Assembly (NCBI GenBank): GCA_963782965.1
Contig: CAWALV010000006.1
Span: 806,001 to 870,000 of the forward strand
Reading direction: 5' to 3'
DNA length: 64,000 bases
DNA from: CAWALV01 sp963782965
GTDB taxonomy: Bacteria; Actinomycetota; Actinomycetes; Acidothermales; Acidothermaceae
Of this stretch, positions 17,634 to 26,404 are shown piece after piece. The notes beneath the pieces are model-generated. The model did not search any database. It was not told where the DNA came from and saw only the letters and a list, made by a program, of their open reading frames with translations. Position numbers and translations under genes: made by a program. Position 1 is the stretch's first letter. Each line of letters opens with the position of its first letter.

Positions 17634-18870
17634 CGGCACCGACCTCGAGGAGCTCCTGGTGCGCGCCCGCCACGAGTACGGCTCGAACGTGCGCATCGTG
17701 AAGGCCGACAAGGTCCGCACCGGCGGCTTCGGCGGCTTCTTCGCGCGCGAGCACTATGAACTCAGCGTGGAGTTTGACGACGAGACGGTTGATGAGACGG
17801 ACGGCGGCCAGCTGCCCATTCCGACGGACGAGGGGGCCGAAACCGGCTACGGCAACGCCGTGGCGCAGTCGACGAAAACCGGCGACCGCGAGGTCTCGCT
17901 GCTCGACCTCGCCGATGCCATCAGCGATCGAGAGGTCGAGTCGCGCGAACGGCAACGGCCGACGCCGAACACGCCTTTCACCCCGGGCGTATCGAGCGGG
18001 CCGACGCTTTCGACCGACGGCGCCTCGTTCGCCAGCATCCTGGCCGGTCTCACCGAGACGGTCGCCACCACCTCGTCGTCCGCATCGAGGTCGGCCGACG
18101 TCGTCCTGAATTCGCGAGAGCAGCTCGATGCCGCGATGACGGCGCGCCCGCCGATGAGCAACGCGGTGGATCGCCCTCGCGAGCCGGCACGGGTCGGCGG
18201 TGCTGTCGTCGCAACGGGGCGCAGCGTCGGGCTGCGCGATCTGCGCGCGCTCGGAATGCCGCGCGCGATGCTTCCGGCCGCAGAGGACGCCGATGCGTTT
18301 GCCGCGCTGCTGGCGGCGTTGCACTCGCTGCCGCCCGCACCCCTGCCGCCGACTGCGCCCGGCAGCATCCTCGCGGTCGTCGGTGAGAGCGAAGGCGCAT
18401 GGGACGCCGCCGTGCAGCTGGCGCGCTGGATGGCGCTCGACGATCGCGCGCTCGTCTACCTGACCGAGGGCCGAGCGCCGGTCAAGGTTGCCCCCGCTCG
18501 CCGCGTGTCCGACCTCGAGCTGTTGCCCGCCCGGGTCGAGCGTTGGCGCAAGCGCCCGACGCCGACCCTTGCGGTTCTCGACGCCGCGATGAGCCCGAAG
18601 TCGGCAGCGTGGAACCGACGAGCACTCTGCGCGCTGGGCGCGGAGGCCACCTGGTTGGTGGTGCCGGCCACCCGCAAGACCGACGACGTGGCGCAGTGGG
18701 CTCGTCGGCTCGGCCATGCCGACGCCCTGATGGTGACGGATGTCGACGCGAGCCGTGACCCGGCGTCGGTGCTCGGGCTGGGTATGCCCGTTGCGTGGCT
18801 CGACGGCAGGCCGGCGACGCCGGGCACCTGGGCCGGGTTGCTCGTCGATTGCTTGCTGGGCACCCGATGA
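17617..18870 (+). CDS. FlhF-like protein lacking an intact GTPase P-loop
   Basis: 417-residue protein in the slot where flhF normally sits after flhA. The N-terminus (VRMQLDGTDLEELLVRARHE) matches the FlhF start pattern. An Ala/Arg-rich C-terminal domain begins like an SRP-type GTPase strand (SILAVVGESEGAWDAAVQLA, about residue 250), but GESEGAWD replaces GPTGVGKT, so the nucleotide-binding Lys and Thr are absent. It may act as a non-hydrolysing placement or assembly factor. Start codon is uncertain: GTG 17608, GTG 17617 and ATG 17623 are all possible; the GGTGAG site favours 17617. The overlap with pilZ (ATGA) continues the operon. Confidence 0.6.
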   Translation: MRMQLDGTDLEELLVRARHEYGSNVRIVKADKVRTGGFGGFFAREHYELSVEFDDETVDETDGGQLPIPTDEGAETGYGNAVAQSTKTGDREVSLLDLADAISDREVESRERQRPTPNTPFTPGVSSGPTLSTDGASFASILAGLTETVATTSSSASRSADVVLNSREQLDAAMTARPPMSNAVDRPREPARVGGAVVATGRSVGLRDLRALGMPRAMLPAAEDADAFAALLAALHSLPPAPLPPTAPGSILAVVGESEGAWDAAVQLARWMALDDRALVYLTEGRAPVKVAPARRVSDLELLPARVERWRKRPTPTLAVLDAAMSPKSAAWNRRALCALGAEATWLVVPATRKTDDVAQWARRLGHADALMVTDVDASRDPASVLGLGMPVAWLDGRPATPGTWAGLLVDCLLGTR

Positions 18871-19493
18871 CGCCGACCGGTGCCGAGTCGCTCGCCGTCA
18901 ACTCGCTGGTGAGCTTGCGAATCGGTGAAGACGGCCTCGAACATCCGTCGCGGGTCGAAGACTTGGTCGCCGACACAGTCGTCGTAGCGGCACCGCTCGG
19001 CGTGAACAGTGAACTCTTCGCGCGCTCCGAGCGTGTGGTCGGGTTGTCGTGGGTCTCGCCGCGTGGGCGGTACGCACAGCAGTGCCATGTCGTGGAGCAC
19101 ATCTGGAGCCGGCCGAGACTTTGGCGCCTGCGACCCTTCGGCGAGGCCGAGCTCATGCAGCGGCGCCGATACGTCCGGGCACGCGCGGCGGTCGACGTCT
19201 TCTTGGTGCTTCCCGAAGTAGTCGTGCCCGGTGTCGGGATCGACATCTCCGAAGGCGGCGTCCGGCTGTGCACGACCTGGTGCTCGTTCGACGACGTGAT
19301 CGAGACGACCGTCCAGATGGCGATCGGGGGCGAGGTGATCGCGGTGCCCGGCCGGATCGTCCGCACGTCGGTGCGCGACCACGGTCAGGCGGAGGTCGTC
19401 GTCGCGTTTGACGCCGGCCGCCGTGAAGCGGACGTGATCCGGCGGTTCGTCTTCGAGCTGCAACTGCGGGCGCGGGCGGCGATGCTCGGATGA
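18867..19493 (+). CDS. PilZ domain c-di-GMP effector (YcgR-like)
   Basis: 208-residue protein with an N-terminal flagellar-brake-like domain (about 8-95) and a C-terminal PilZ domain. The c-di-GMP-binding motifs are present: RRYVR (Arg100 to Arg104) and DISEGG (Asp126, Ser128, Gly131). YcgR-type proteins bind the motor when c-di-GMP rises and slow swimming. Its position at the end of the flagellar operon, coupled by ATGA to the FlhF-like gene, suits a motor brake. Binding and target are inferred. Confidence 0.88.
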   Translation: MTPTGAESLAVNSLVSLRIGEDGLEHPSRVEDLVADTVVVAAPLGVNSELFARSERVVGLSWVSPRGRYAQQCHVVEHIWSRPRLWRLRPFGEAELMQRRRYVRARAAVDVFLVLPEVVVPGVGIDISEGGVRLCTTWCSFDDVIETTVQMAIGGEVIAVPGRIVRTSVRDHGQAEVVVAFDAGRREADVIRRFVFELQLRARAAMLG

Positions 19494-19756
19494 ACCGGCT
19501 GAAGCTCACCGGGCCGGTGATGCTGGTCGCGCTGCTGGCATCGTGGCGTGCTCTCGAGCACGGGCTGATCGATCAGAGCCTGCCGCTCAGCACGATGTTC
19601 TTGCGGCTCGCGGTTGCCATCGCGCTCGCGATGGCCGGCCGGGCCGTGCTCGTCGCTGTCGTCGACACCTACCGGTTGCAGAACCTCGTCCGCAAGAACC
19701 GCCAGGACGCCGCGGCGCGTCAGTCGTCGGAGAAGGAGACCGCGCGCGGTCAGTAG
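19490..19756 (+). CDS. Small membrane protein at end of flagellar operon
   Basis: 88-residue protein with two hydrophobic segments (about residues 7-22 and 38-62) and a charged, Lys/Arg/Glu-rich tail. No known family is recognised. It starts inside the stop of the PilZ gene (ATGA), so it is very likely translated as part of the flagellar operon. Its stop overlaps by seven bases the end of a small ORF coming from the other strand. Confidence 0.65.
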   Translation: MNRLKLTGPVMLVALLASWRALEHGLIDQSLPLSTMFLRLAVAIALAMAGRAVLVAVVDTYRLQNLVRKNRQDAAARQSSEKETARGQ

Positions 19757-19887
19757 CCGTCGCCGTACCCGCTCGTCGGCGCTACCTCTTGGAAGCAGCC
19801 GTCGACGAGGATCGGCACCGCGGCGCAAGCATCCAGCTCGGCCGCGATCGCGACGTCATCGGCGAAGCCTGACGCGGAGTCGGTCAC
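19750..19887 (-). CDS. 45-residue ORF after hydrogenase maturation protease
   Basis: Short GTG-started ORF whose start overlaps the stop of the maturation protease gene by four bases (GTGA), the same coupling used elsewhere in this operon. The peptide, starting MTDSASGFADDVAIAAELDA, is acidic, contains two Cys (21 and 31) and ends in GYGDGY. Codon use looks genuine (nearly all third positions G or C). No family is recognised. It may be a small accessory of the hydrogenase or a chance ORF. Confidence 0.5.
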   Translation of the reverse strand: MTDSASGFADDVAIAAELDACAAVPILVDGCFQEVAPTSGYGDGY

Positions 19888-20387
19888 GGATCGACGGTAG
19901 CGGCACGGGACTCGTGACCCGGCGTCGTGACGGCCAGCACGGCGTCCGCTGCAGGCTCGATCGCGTTCTCGACGTCGGGTGAGACGGGCGTTCCCGGTGC
20001 GAACGCCGTCGCCTCGATGCCGACGACGAAGAGCCGGCGCGGCAGCCTGCCGAGTGCCCGAGCGAGTTCGATCGCGTCTGCGACGCCGAACGCGTGGCTC
20101 CCACCGAAGCCCGAACGTGCCGGCAGCCGTTCTTCGCCCACCGAATGCACGACAACCGTGCCGGTCGGCCGGCCGCTGCGAACAGCGTCGACGACCACCA
20201 CCGCCGGGTAACCCGCCCAGGTGTCGATCAGCGACGTCGGCGACGCGACGATCGCGACGTCGATGCCGGCCGGTGCGCGCGCCTGCAGCACCTGCGCCAC
20301 GAGCAGGGCCGCGGCGTCGTCCCCGCGATCAGGGTTGCCGACCGCGACGACGAGCGCGACCGGCGACCGAGGTTCTTCGCTCGTCAA
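19884..20387 (-). CDS. [NiFe]-hydrogenase maturation protease (HyaD/HybD family)
   Basis: 167-residue endopeptidase that trims the C-terminal tail of the hydrogenase large subunit after nickel insertion. The family landmarks are GNPDRGDDA (nickel-sensing acidic residue), VVVDAVRSG (second Asp) and GSHAFGVADAI (His). A TTG overlapping the large-subunit stop (TTGA) fits operon coupling; an ATG at 20435 would add 16 residues. It directly follows its predicted substrate gene. Confidence 0.9.
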   Translation of the reverse strand: MTSEEPRSPVALVVAVGNPDRGDDAAALLVAQVLQARAPAGIDVAIVASPTSLIDTWAGYPAVVVVDAVRSGRPTGTVVVHSVGEERLPARSGFGGSHAFGVADAIELARALGRLPRRLFVVGIEATAFAPGTPVSPDVENAIEPAADAVLAVTTPGHESRAATVDP

Positions 20388-21709
20388 TCCCGCTCGATCC
20401 GCAAATCCAGGAAGTGGGTGGCGCACGAGATACACGGATCGTAGTTGCGGATCGCCTGCTCGCAGCGCGCGCGCAGGGCATCGTCGGGCAGGTCGAGTGA
20501 ACCCTGGACGACGGCGCGCAGGTCGGACTCGATGCTCGCCTGGTTCTGCGACGTAGGCGGCACGATTCGCGCCGAGAGGATCGTGCCGTCGCCCGCGATC
20601 TCGTAGCGGTGGTACAGCACGCCGCGCGGTGCCTCACTGACCCCGCAGCCGACCCCGGCGGAGGGGGTCACCGGGACGGCGGGGTAGGGCGCGCCGGCCC
20701 AGGTGTCGATGATGGCGAGCGCATCCTCGCAGGCCTGCACGGTCTCGACAGCGCGGACGACGATCGAGCGGAACGGGTTGCGGCAGGTAGCGCCGAGGCC
20801 CGCCCGGTCGGCAGCGCCCCGGGCGATCGGCGACAGCCGGTCGGAGTTGAGCGAGTAGCGAGCCAGGGGTCCGACGAGGTAGCCCGCGAAGTCGTCGAGA
20901 TGGGCGTGCAGAGCTGTCGACCATGGGACGTGTTCTTCGCGGACGTGGCTTTCGAACTCGGTCGCGGGGAAGTCGAGACCGCTGCTCGTGACCAGGCGTC
21001 CGTTCTCGATCGGGTATTCGCCATTGTCCGGTCGTAGTGCGAGATATTCCTGGTCGTGTTCGATCTCGGGGAAGTCGAACCCGGAAACGAGGTCGACGGT
21101 TGCGACGGCGTCATCGAGCGCCTCGGCGACGGCCGGGCGGATCGCGAGCAGCTCCGCGCGTTCGGGCAGCCGGTAGAAGCCGCCGACCCGCACGTTGACC
21201 GGATGCACCGAGCGCCCGCCCAGGAGAGTCATGAGGGCGTTGCCGGCCTTCTTCAGCCGAAGACCGCGTTCGACCACGGCACGGTTGTCGCGCGCGAACT
21301 CGACCGCCCCGGGGTAGCCCAAGAAATCGGGCGCGTGCAGCAGGTAGATGTGCAGCGCGTGGCTTTCGATCCATTCGCCGCAGTACAGCAGCCGGCGCAG
21401 GCGGCGCAGTTCCTCCGGCAGCTCGACGCCGCAGATCTGTTCGAGTGCCTGCGAGGCGCTGGTCTGGTAGGCGACCGGGCAGATTCCGCAGATCCGGGCG
21501 GTGAGGTCGGGAGCCTCCGTGAAGTCGCGATCTCGCAAGAGGGCCTCGAAGAATCGCGGCGGCTCGAAGATCCGTAGCTCGACCTCGGTCACCTCGCCGT
21601 CCTTGACCCGCACTCGCAGGCCACCCTCGCCCTCGACGCGAGCCAGGTTCGACACCCGGAAGGCGCGGTCAGCCGCGGGCTTTGCCGCTGCGCGCTCGGT
21701 CTGTCGCAT
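20384..21709 (-). CDS. Group 3b [NiFe]-hydrogenase large subunit
   Basis: 441-residue catalytic subunit carrying the Ni-Fe centre. The L1 motif is RICGICPVAY (Cys74, Cys77) and the L2 motif is DPCISCATH (Cys426, Cys429, His432), followed by a nine-residue tail for protease removal. The CGICPVAYQTSA form and the four-subunit gene order point to the group 3b, NADP-linked cytosolic type known in mycobacteria as Hyh/Hyd3. AGGAGG eight bases before the ATG supports this start over an in-frame GTG at 21718. It overlaps the small-subunit gene by about 40 bases. Confidence 0.95.
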   Translation of the reverse strand: MRQTERAAAKPAADRAFRVSNLARVEGEGGLRVRVKDGEVTEVELRIFEPPRFFEALLRDRDFTEAPDLTARICGICPVAYQTSASQALEQICGVELPEELRRLRRLLYCGEWIESHALHIYLLHAPDFLGYPGAVEFARDNRAVVERGLRLKKAGNALMTLLGGRSVHPVNVRVGGFYRLPERAELLAIRPAVAEALDDAVATVDLVSGFDFPEIEHDQEYLALRPDNGEYPIENGRLVTSSGLDFPATEFESHVREEHVPWSTALHAHLDDFAGYLVGPLARYSLNSDRLSPIARGAADRAGLGATCRNPFRSIVVRAVETVQACEDALAIIDTWAGAPYPAVPVTPSAGVGCGVSEAPRGVLYHRYEIAGDGTILSARIVPPTSQNQASIESDLRAVVQGSLDLPDDALRARCEQAIRNYDPCISCATHFLDLRIERD

Positions 21710-22514
21710 GCGGGTCACCTCCTGAGCGGAACGGTTCGGCGGTGGCGTTCATCGTGTGGAAGGTGCGGCGCACGTCACGGTCGTTCATGCCGGTGGCGCG
21801 CAGGTGGGCGGCGAGCGCCGGCACGTTGGTGATCCGTGCCGGGCCGAAGCAACCGAAACAGCCTCGGTCATAGGTGGGGCACAGGGCGCCACAACCCGCC
21901 TGCGTGACGGGCCCGAGGCAGGCAGCGCCTCGTGCCACGGTGACGCACACGTTTCCCGCTCGCTTGCACTCGGCGCACACGCCTTCGGTCGGGTTCTTCG
22001 GGGTGCGTCCGGAAAGAAACGTCGTGATCAGCCGCAACAGCTGTTCACGGCCGACCGGGCAGCCGTGCAACTCGAAGTCGACGGGCACGTGCGCGCAGAC
22101 AGGCGTCGACTCCGCAAGGGTGGCGATGTAGTCGGGCCGCGCGTAGACGAGCGAGGTCCACTCGGCGACGTCCGCGAAATTGCGCAGGGCCTGAATGCCT
22201 CCGCTCATCGCGCACGCGCCGATCGTGACGAGCTTCTTCGACATTGCGCGCACTCGGCGGATGCGTTCGGCGTCGTCCGGTGTCGTGATCGAGCCCTCGA
22301 CCAGGGAAAGGTCGTACGGGCCCGGCTTGGTGGCGCTGGTGGCCTCCGTGAAGTAGGCGATGTCGACCGCGCCGGCGAGGGTGAGCAGCTCGTCTTCGAG
22401 GTTCAGCAGGCTGAGCTGGCAGCCGTCGCATGACGCGAACTTCCACACGGCGAGCTTCGGCGCACGGCGCTGGGCGTCGGTCGTGTGGGCGGAGGTCGAG
22501 GTGCGCGCAGGCAT
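21669..22514 (-). CDS. Group 3b [NiFe]-hydrogenase small subunit
   Basis: 281-residue electron-transfer subunit. The proximal-cluster Cys pair is in KFASCDGCQLSLLNLED (Cys29, Cys32), with further Cys in GACAMSGG and HGCPVGREQL; extra Cys residues near the C-terminus (CAECKRAGNVC, RGCFGCFG) indicate additional iron-sulfur clusters. There is no Tat signal, so the enzyme should be cytoplasmic. The gene starts five bases after the FAD subunit stop. Confidence 0.93.
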   Translation of the reverse strand: MPARTSTSAHTTDAQRRAPKLAVWKFASCDGCQLSLLNLEDELLTLAGAVDIAYFTEATSATKPGPYDLSLVEGSITTPDDAERIRRVRAMSKKLVTIGACAMSGGIQALRNFADVAEWTSLVYARPDYIATLAESTPVCAHVPVDFELHGCPVGREQLLRLITTFLSGRTPKNPTEGVCAECKRAGNVCVTVARGAACLGPVTQAGCGALCPTYDRGCFGCFGPARITNVPALAAHLRATGMNDRDVRRTFHTMNATAEPFRSGGDPHATDRARSGKARG

Positions 22515-22519
22515 CGGCG

Positions 22520-23371
22520 TCACAACTCCCTGGCGGTCATCAGTGCGGCGACCCGGTCGTAGCGGAACACGGGGCCGTCCATGCAGACGAACAGTTCCCG
22601 CAGCTGGCAGTGGCCGCAGAGCCCGACGCCGCACTTCATGCTGCGTTCGAGCGACACCTTGATCCGGTCGGGTCGGAGTCCCTGCGCCACCAGGGCATCT
22701 GCGGTGATCCGCATCATGATCTCCGGGCCGCACACCAGCGCAAGTGTCTCGTCGGGGTCGAGCGTGGCTCGCGGCAGAACGCTCGTCACCAGGCCGACGT
22801 GGCCGCGCCACTCCGGCGTCGCCGCGTCGACCGTGACGTCGACCTCGACGTCGAACCGGCCACGCCAGCGCTCGAGCTGGCGGGCGAACAGCATCTCGTG
22901 CGGTGCGCGGCTGCCGTAGACGAGGAAGACCCGGCGGTATCGCGACCGGTGCGCGAGCACCTCGAGAAGTGCCGGCCGCAAAGGTGCGAGCCCGATGCCA
23001 CCGGCGACGATCACGACGTTGCCGCCGATGCCGTCAGCGACGTCCCATCCGACGCCGTAGGGGCCACGTAGCAGCAGGGTGTCGCCGGGGTGGGCGCGCA
23101 CCAGCGCCCGGCTGGCGTCGCCGACCGCTCGCACCGTGTGGTCGAGCTGGCCGTGGCGGGCCGGGTCGCCGCTGATCGAGATCGGCACCTCGCCCCAGCC
23201 CGGTTTGCCGATGACGGTGAACTGTCCCGGCGCGAACGCCGTCGGCGTCCCGTCGAGCGCACCGAGCGTGAGCGTGGCGGTGTCGGCGGTCTCCCGCCCG
23301 ACCCGCCGGACGACGAACGGCCTGGGCAGCATCGGTTCGACCTGCCGCAGCTCGGCTGCCGTCTCAGTCAT
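22520..23371 (-). CDS. Hydrogenase FAD/NAD(P)-binding subunit (HydG/gamma type)
   Basis: 283-residue ferredoxin-NADP reductase-like subunit that passes electrons between the hydrogenase and NAD(P). FAD-binding region is near APGQFTVIGK and VPISISGDP, the nucleotide-binding strand is NVVIVAGGIGLAPLRPAL, and a C-terminal cluster motif CGVGLCGHCQL with a later Cys (FVCMDG) fits a [2Fe-2S] site. The ATG overlaps the upstream gene's stop by eight bases. Confidence 0.92.
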   Translation of the reverse strand: MTETAAELRQVEPMLPRPFVVRRVGRETADTATLTLGALDGTPTAFAPGQFTVIGKPGWGEVPISISGDPARHGQLDHTVRAVGDASRALVRAHPGDTLLLRGPYGVGWDVADGIGGNVVIVAGGIGLAPLRPALLEVLAHRSRYRRVFLVYGSRAPHEMLFARQLERWRGRFDVEVDVTVDAATPEWRGHVGLVTSVLPRATLDPDETLALVCGPEIMMRITADALVAQGLRPDRIKVSLERSMKCGVGLCGHCQLRELFVCMDGPVFRYDRVAALMTAREL

Positions 23372-23831
23372 CGACCGGTACCCCGTAGACGTCGAGCATG
23401 CGTACCCGGGCGGCATGCATCCGCTGATACATCGCCGCTGCGACTCGCTGCAAAAGGACGTAACCGATGCGCGGCTCCTCCTCACACTTCCGGCGCAGGC
23501 ACGTCGCGTCGATCGAGATGGCGCTGACCTCCTCTGTGGCGCGGGCGTCGAGGTTCCACTGGAACGGCGGTACGAGCCACGACAGGCCGACGATGCCGCC
23601 GGGTCGCACGGTGTCCAGCACGAGCCGGCGCCCGCCGGCGCCGGACAGTTCGAGCGCCACCATGCCGCGGCGTACGAGGAAGAACTGATCGGCCGGCTCG
23701 CCGGTCTTGAACAAGTACGCGTCGGTCGTGAAGTGCTCGTTGCGGGCGCAGCCTGCGACGAGCGCGAAGATGTCGTTTCCGAGGTCGCCGAAGATCGGCT
23801 GCTCGGCGAGGAGGCGTGGTAGGTCTTTCAC
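23364..23831 (-). CDS. Cyclic nucleotide-binding domain protein in hydrogenase operon
   Basis: 155-residue protein built around one cNMP-binding beta-barrel (LAEQPIFGDL at the start, YLFKTGEPADQFFLVRRGMV, then VRPGGIVGLSWLV). No helix-turn-helix is evident; the tail ends in a helix with several Met and Arg. Such proteins accompany group 3b hydrogenase operons in Actinobacteria and may tune enzyme activity to cAMP or to redox state; this is inference. The GTG start overlaps the iron-sulfur subunit stop by four bases. Confidence 0.85.
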   Translation of the reverse strand: MKDLPRLLAEQPIFGDLGNDIFALVAGCARNEHFTTDAYLFKTGEPADQFFLVRRGMVALELSGAGGRRLVLDTVRPGGIVGLSWLVPPFQWNLDARATEEVSAISIDATCLRRKCEEEPRIGYVLLQRVAAAMYQRMHAARVRMLDVYGVPVDD

Positions 23832-24994
23832 CTGTCCTCTCTTTCCGCCGGCGCGGGGTTCGGCGAACTCAGCGCGGCAAGTTCCTCGGTGACGTCGATG
23901 CCGGTCGGGCACCAGGTGATGCAACGGCCGCAGCCCACACATCCGCTCGTGCCGAACTGGTCGATCCAGCTGGCGAACTTGTGCGTGAGCCACTGCCGGT
24001 AGCGCGCGGCCGTCGACCGTCGGATCGGCCCGCCGTGGATGTAGGAGTATTCGACGACGAAGCAGGAATCCCAGACCCGTTCGCGACCGACCGGGCCGGC
24101 CAGCTCCTCGACGTCGTTCGTCGTGATGCAAAAGCACGTCGGGCAGACCAGCGTGCAGTTGCCGCAGGAGAGGCAGCGGTTCGCGACGTCGTCCCAGCGT
24201 GGGCTCTCACGCGCGGCGTAGAGCCGGTCACGGATGCCGTCGGTGTCGACCGTTCGCGTGATCGCCTCCGTCGCGGTCGACACGACGGCATCTGCTGCTG
24301 CGGCATCAGCGTCGGTTGCTGATGCGGCGTTCAATGCGGCCAGCACGTCGGTGCCGTTGTCGGTGCCGGCTTGCGCGAGGAAGCGATGCCCGTCGTTGTC
24401 GAGGATTTCGGTGAGCAGGATGTCGAAGCCGGCGTCCGGGCGTGGGCCGGTGCCCATCGACGTGCAGAAGCAGGTGCTCGCCGGGTGCCCGCAGGTGACT
24501 GCCACGATGAACGCGGCCGCGCGTCGGGCGATGTAGTCGGGGTCGATGAAAGCGCGTTCGGAGAACACCCTGTCCTGGACGGCGAGCGCGTGCAGGTCGC
24601 AGGACCGCACGCCGACGAATGCTCGCGGAGTGTCGTCGAGTGGTTCGGGAACGGGGGCGGCCGCGGTCGTGTATCGCCAGAGCATGCGTCGCGGCGGGAA
24701 CAGGAACGGCTTCCAGGACGTCGCAGTGCTGGCGAACCCGAACACCTCGCCGTCCTCGCTCGGTGCGCCGAGCCGGTAGTGCCCCGGCGACTGCTCGTCG
24801 TGCACGCCGCGCGGAAGGTCGTCGAGCGAGGCGATCTCCGCGACGACGACCGCGCCGTCACGGACGGTCGGGCCGACCACGGCGTAACCGCGCGCTGAGA
24901 GTTCCTTGATCAGGCGGCGCACACCATCGAGGTCGAGGATCCCTTGGATGCTCGACCGGCCGGCTGCGGGAGCGCCCACAGGGGCGACAGGCAC
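23828..24994 (-). CDS. Hydrogenase iron-sulfur subunit (HydB/beta type)
   Basis: 388-residue protein with an N-terminal domain seen in HydB/sulfhydrogenase beta subunits (FVGVRSCDLHALAVQDRVF, TCGHPASTCFCTSMG) and two C-terminal [4Fe-4S] motifs, CLSCGNCTLVCPTC (from about residue 274) and CVGCGRCITWCPTG (from about 352). It carries electrons between the FAD subunit and the small subunit. It is the first gene of the hydrogenase operon. The GTG start has a weak ribosome site, so a downstream start is possible. Confidence 0.92.
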   Translation of the reverse strand: MPVAPVGAPAAGRSSIQGILDLDGVRRLIKELSARGYAVVGPTVRDGAVVVAEIASLDDLPRGVHDEQSPGHYRLGAPSEDGEVFGFASTATSWKPFLFPPRRMLWRYTTAAAPVPEPLDDTPRAFVGVRSCDLHALAVQDRVFSERAFIDPDYIARRAAAFIVAVTCGHPASTCFCTSMGTGPRPDAGFDILLTEILDNDGHRFLAQAGTDNGTDVLAALNAASATDADAAAADAVVSTATEAITRTVDTDGIRDRLYAARESPRWDDVANRCLSCGNCTLVCPTCFCITTNDVEELAGPVGRERVWDSCFVVEYSYIHGGPIRRSTAARYRQWLTHKFASWIDQFGTSGCVGCGRCITWCPTGIDVTEELAALSSPNPAPAEREDR

Positions 24995-25110
24995 ACATCA
25001 ATCGTTCGTGCGCGTGTCGGCGGCAGACAGAGCCTTTGGTCCCGGCCGGTCCCCGGACGTGAACAGCCTGCCAACTCGAGGGCGAGCAGATCGTGGCGAG
25101 CGACCGCAGG

Positions 25111-26184
25111 TCAGCTGAGAGTCGTGTCGCGTCCCTGGCGAGCGACCCTGCTGGTGACCTCGTTGGCCTTGCCGGCCACGGCTTCGGCGGTGCGATGCAG
25201 ATTGACTACCGCTTCGGCGACCGATTGGGCGGCTGTCGCCGCACCGGTGATGCTGACGCTCATGGAGTCGCTGACCGTGCGCTGTTCCTCGACGGCCGCG
25301 GCCACCGCACTCTGTTGCTCCTCGACCATCTGCACGAGTCCGACGATCTCGCGAATGGCCTCCCCGACCGCTGCACTGGAGCGCTGGATGTCGGCGATCA
25401 CCGGCGCGATGTCGTTGGTCGCTTTCGCGGTTTCGTTGGCGAGTTCCTTGACCTCGTTCGCCACAACGGCAAAGCCCTTGCCCGCCTCGCCGGCCCGGGC
25501 CGCCTCGATCGTCGCGTTCAGCGCGAGCAGGTTCGTCTGGCTCGCGATGGTGGTGATGAACCGGTTGACCGCGTCGATCTTCGCAGCGAAGCCGACGAGT
25601 TCCGTGACGCGTTCCGTCACGCTCTCTCCGGCTCGAACGGCCGCCGATGTGTGACCGCTCACCTCGGTCGCGTACCGACTGATCTCGGCGATGCTCGTGC
25701 TCATCTGGTGCGAGCCGGATGCCGCCGTCTCTGTGCGAGCCGACAGGTCGCCCGTTGCGCCGGTGAGTTCGGCCCCGAGGCTGGTCAACCCGGAGACGGC
25801 TCGGTCGAGGTCGACGGCCATCTGCGCGAGGAATCGTCGTCCTTCTTCGCGTTCGGTCACGTCGACCCAGGTCATGACGAAGTGAGACCCGTCACCGAGG
25901 CGGTCGACGACGATTTCGGTCTCGACGCGACTTCCGTTGTTGTCGGCCGAGACGAGCCGCCGCAACGGGTAGACGGTGGTCGGGTCGGCCAGGATCTCGG
26001 CGAGCGCGGTCCGGAGCGCGGCCATGATGCCGCGCCCTCGCTGCGCCGTGATCTGGCTGCTCAGCGTGGCGGCAGCCGGGTTGTGGTAGAGCGAGTTGCC
26101 GGCCGCATCGAAGACGAGCAACGGCACGGGAGCAGCCGCGCCGACGCGGGCCGCCAAATCCGGCTCGGTCGTACGACGCCGCAT
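25111..26184 (-). CDS. Soluble PAS-type methyl-accepting chemotaxis protein
   Basis: 357-residue chemoreceptor without membrane helices. A PAS-like sensor occupies about residues 10-115 (VPLLVFDAAGNSLYHNPAA). The signalling domain follows, with the hairpin tip matching the conserved MCP core (FITTIASQTNLLALNATIEA, GKGFAVVANEVKELA). It should report a cytoplasmic signal, perhaps redox or energy state, to CheA/CheW, which are not in this window. GGGAG about seven bases upstream supports this ATG. It sits next to the flagellar and hydrogenase operons. Confidence 0.93.
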   Translation of the reverse strand: MRRRTTEPDLAARVGAAAPVPLLVFDAAGNSLYHNPAAATLSSQITAQRGRGIMAALRTALAEILADPTTVYPLRRLVSADNNGSRVETEIVVDRLGDGSHFVMTWVDVTEREEGRRFLAQMAVDLDRAVSGLTSLGAELTGATGDLSARTETAASGSHQMSTSIAEISRYATEVSGHTSAAVRAGESVTERVTELVGFAAKIDAVNRFITTIASQTNLLALNATIEAARAGEAGKGFAVVANEVKELANETAKATNDIAPVIADIQRSSAAVGEAIREIVGLVQMVEEQQSAVAAAVEEQRTVSDSMSVSITGAATAAQSVAEAVVNLHRTAEAVAGKANEVTSRVARQGRDTTLS

Positions 26185-26404
26185 GCTGAACTCCCTCTGA
26201 ACCCCTACGAGAAAACCGCCGCTATCTCGATGTCTCGACATCTCGCGCGCGCGGTTGAGCCTAAGAGTCGTCGTGATCCGACCAATGCGGTTGAAAACGG
26301 CTATATAGGGCGCGATGCGGTCAGCAGGTGTCGCCTAAGGTTGGGCGCCGACGAGGCTTCGAGCGAGCCGCCCGCGAACCCGGACGGCGGCTGGGACAGG
26401 CCCG

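Noticed and set aside
24995..25110. DosR-type hypoxia box upstream of the hydrogenase operon
   Set aside because: GGTCCC-like words occur but do not form the required palindrome.
26229..26242. Short inverted repeat GATGT/ACATC upstream of the chemoreceptor
   Set aside because: Only five base pairs and no supporting promoter; likely chance.
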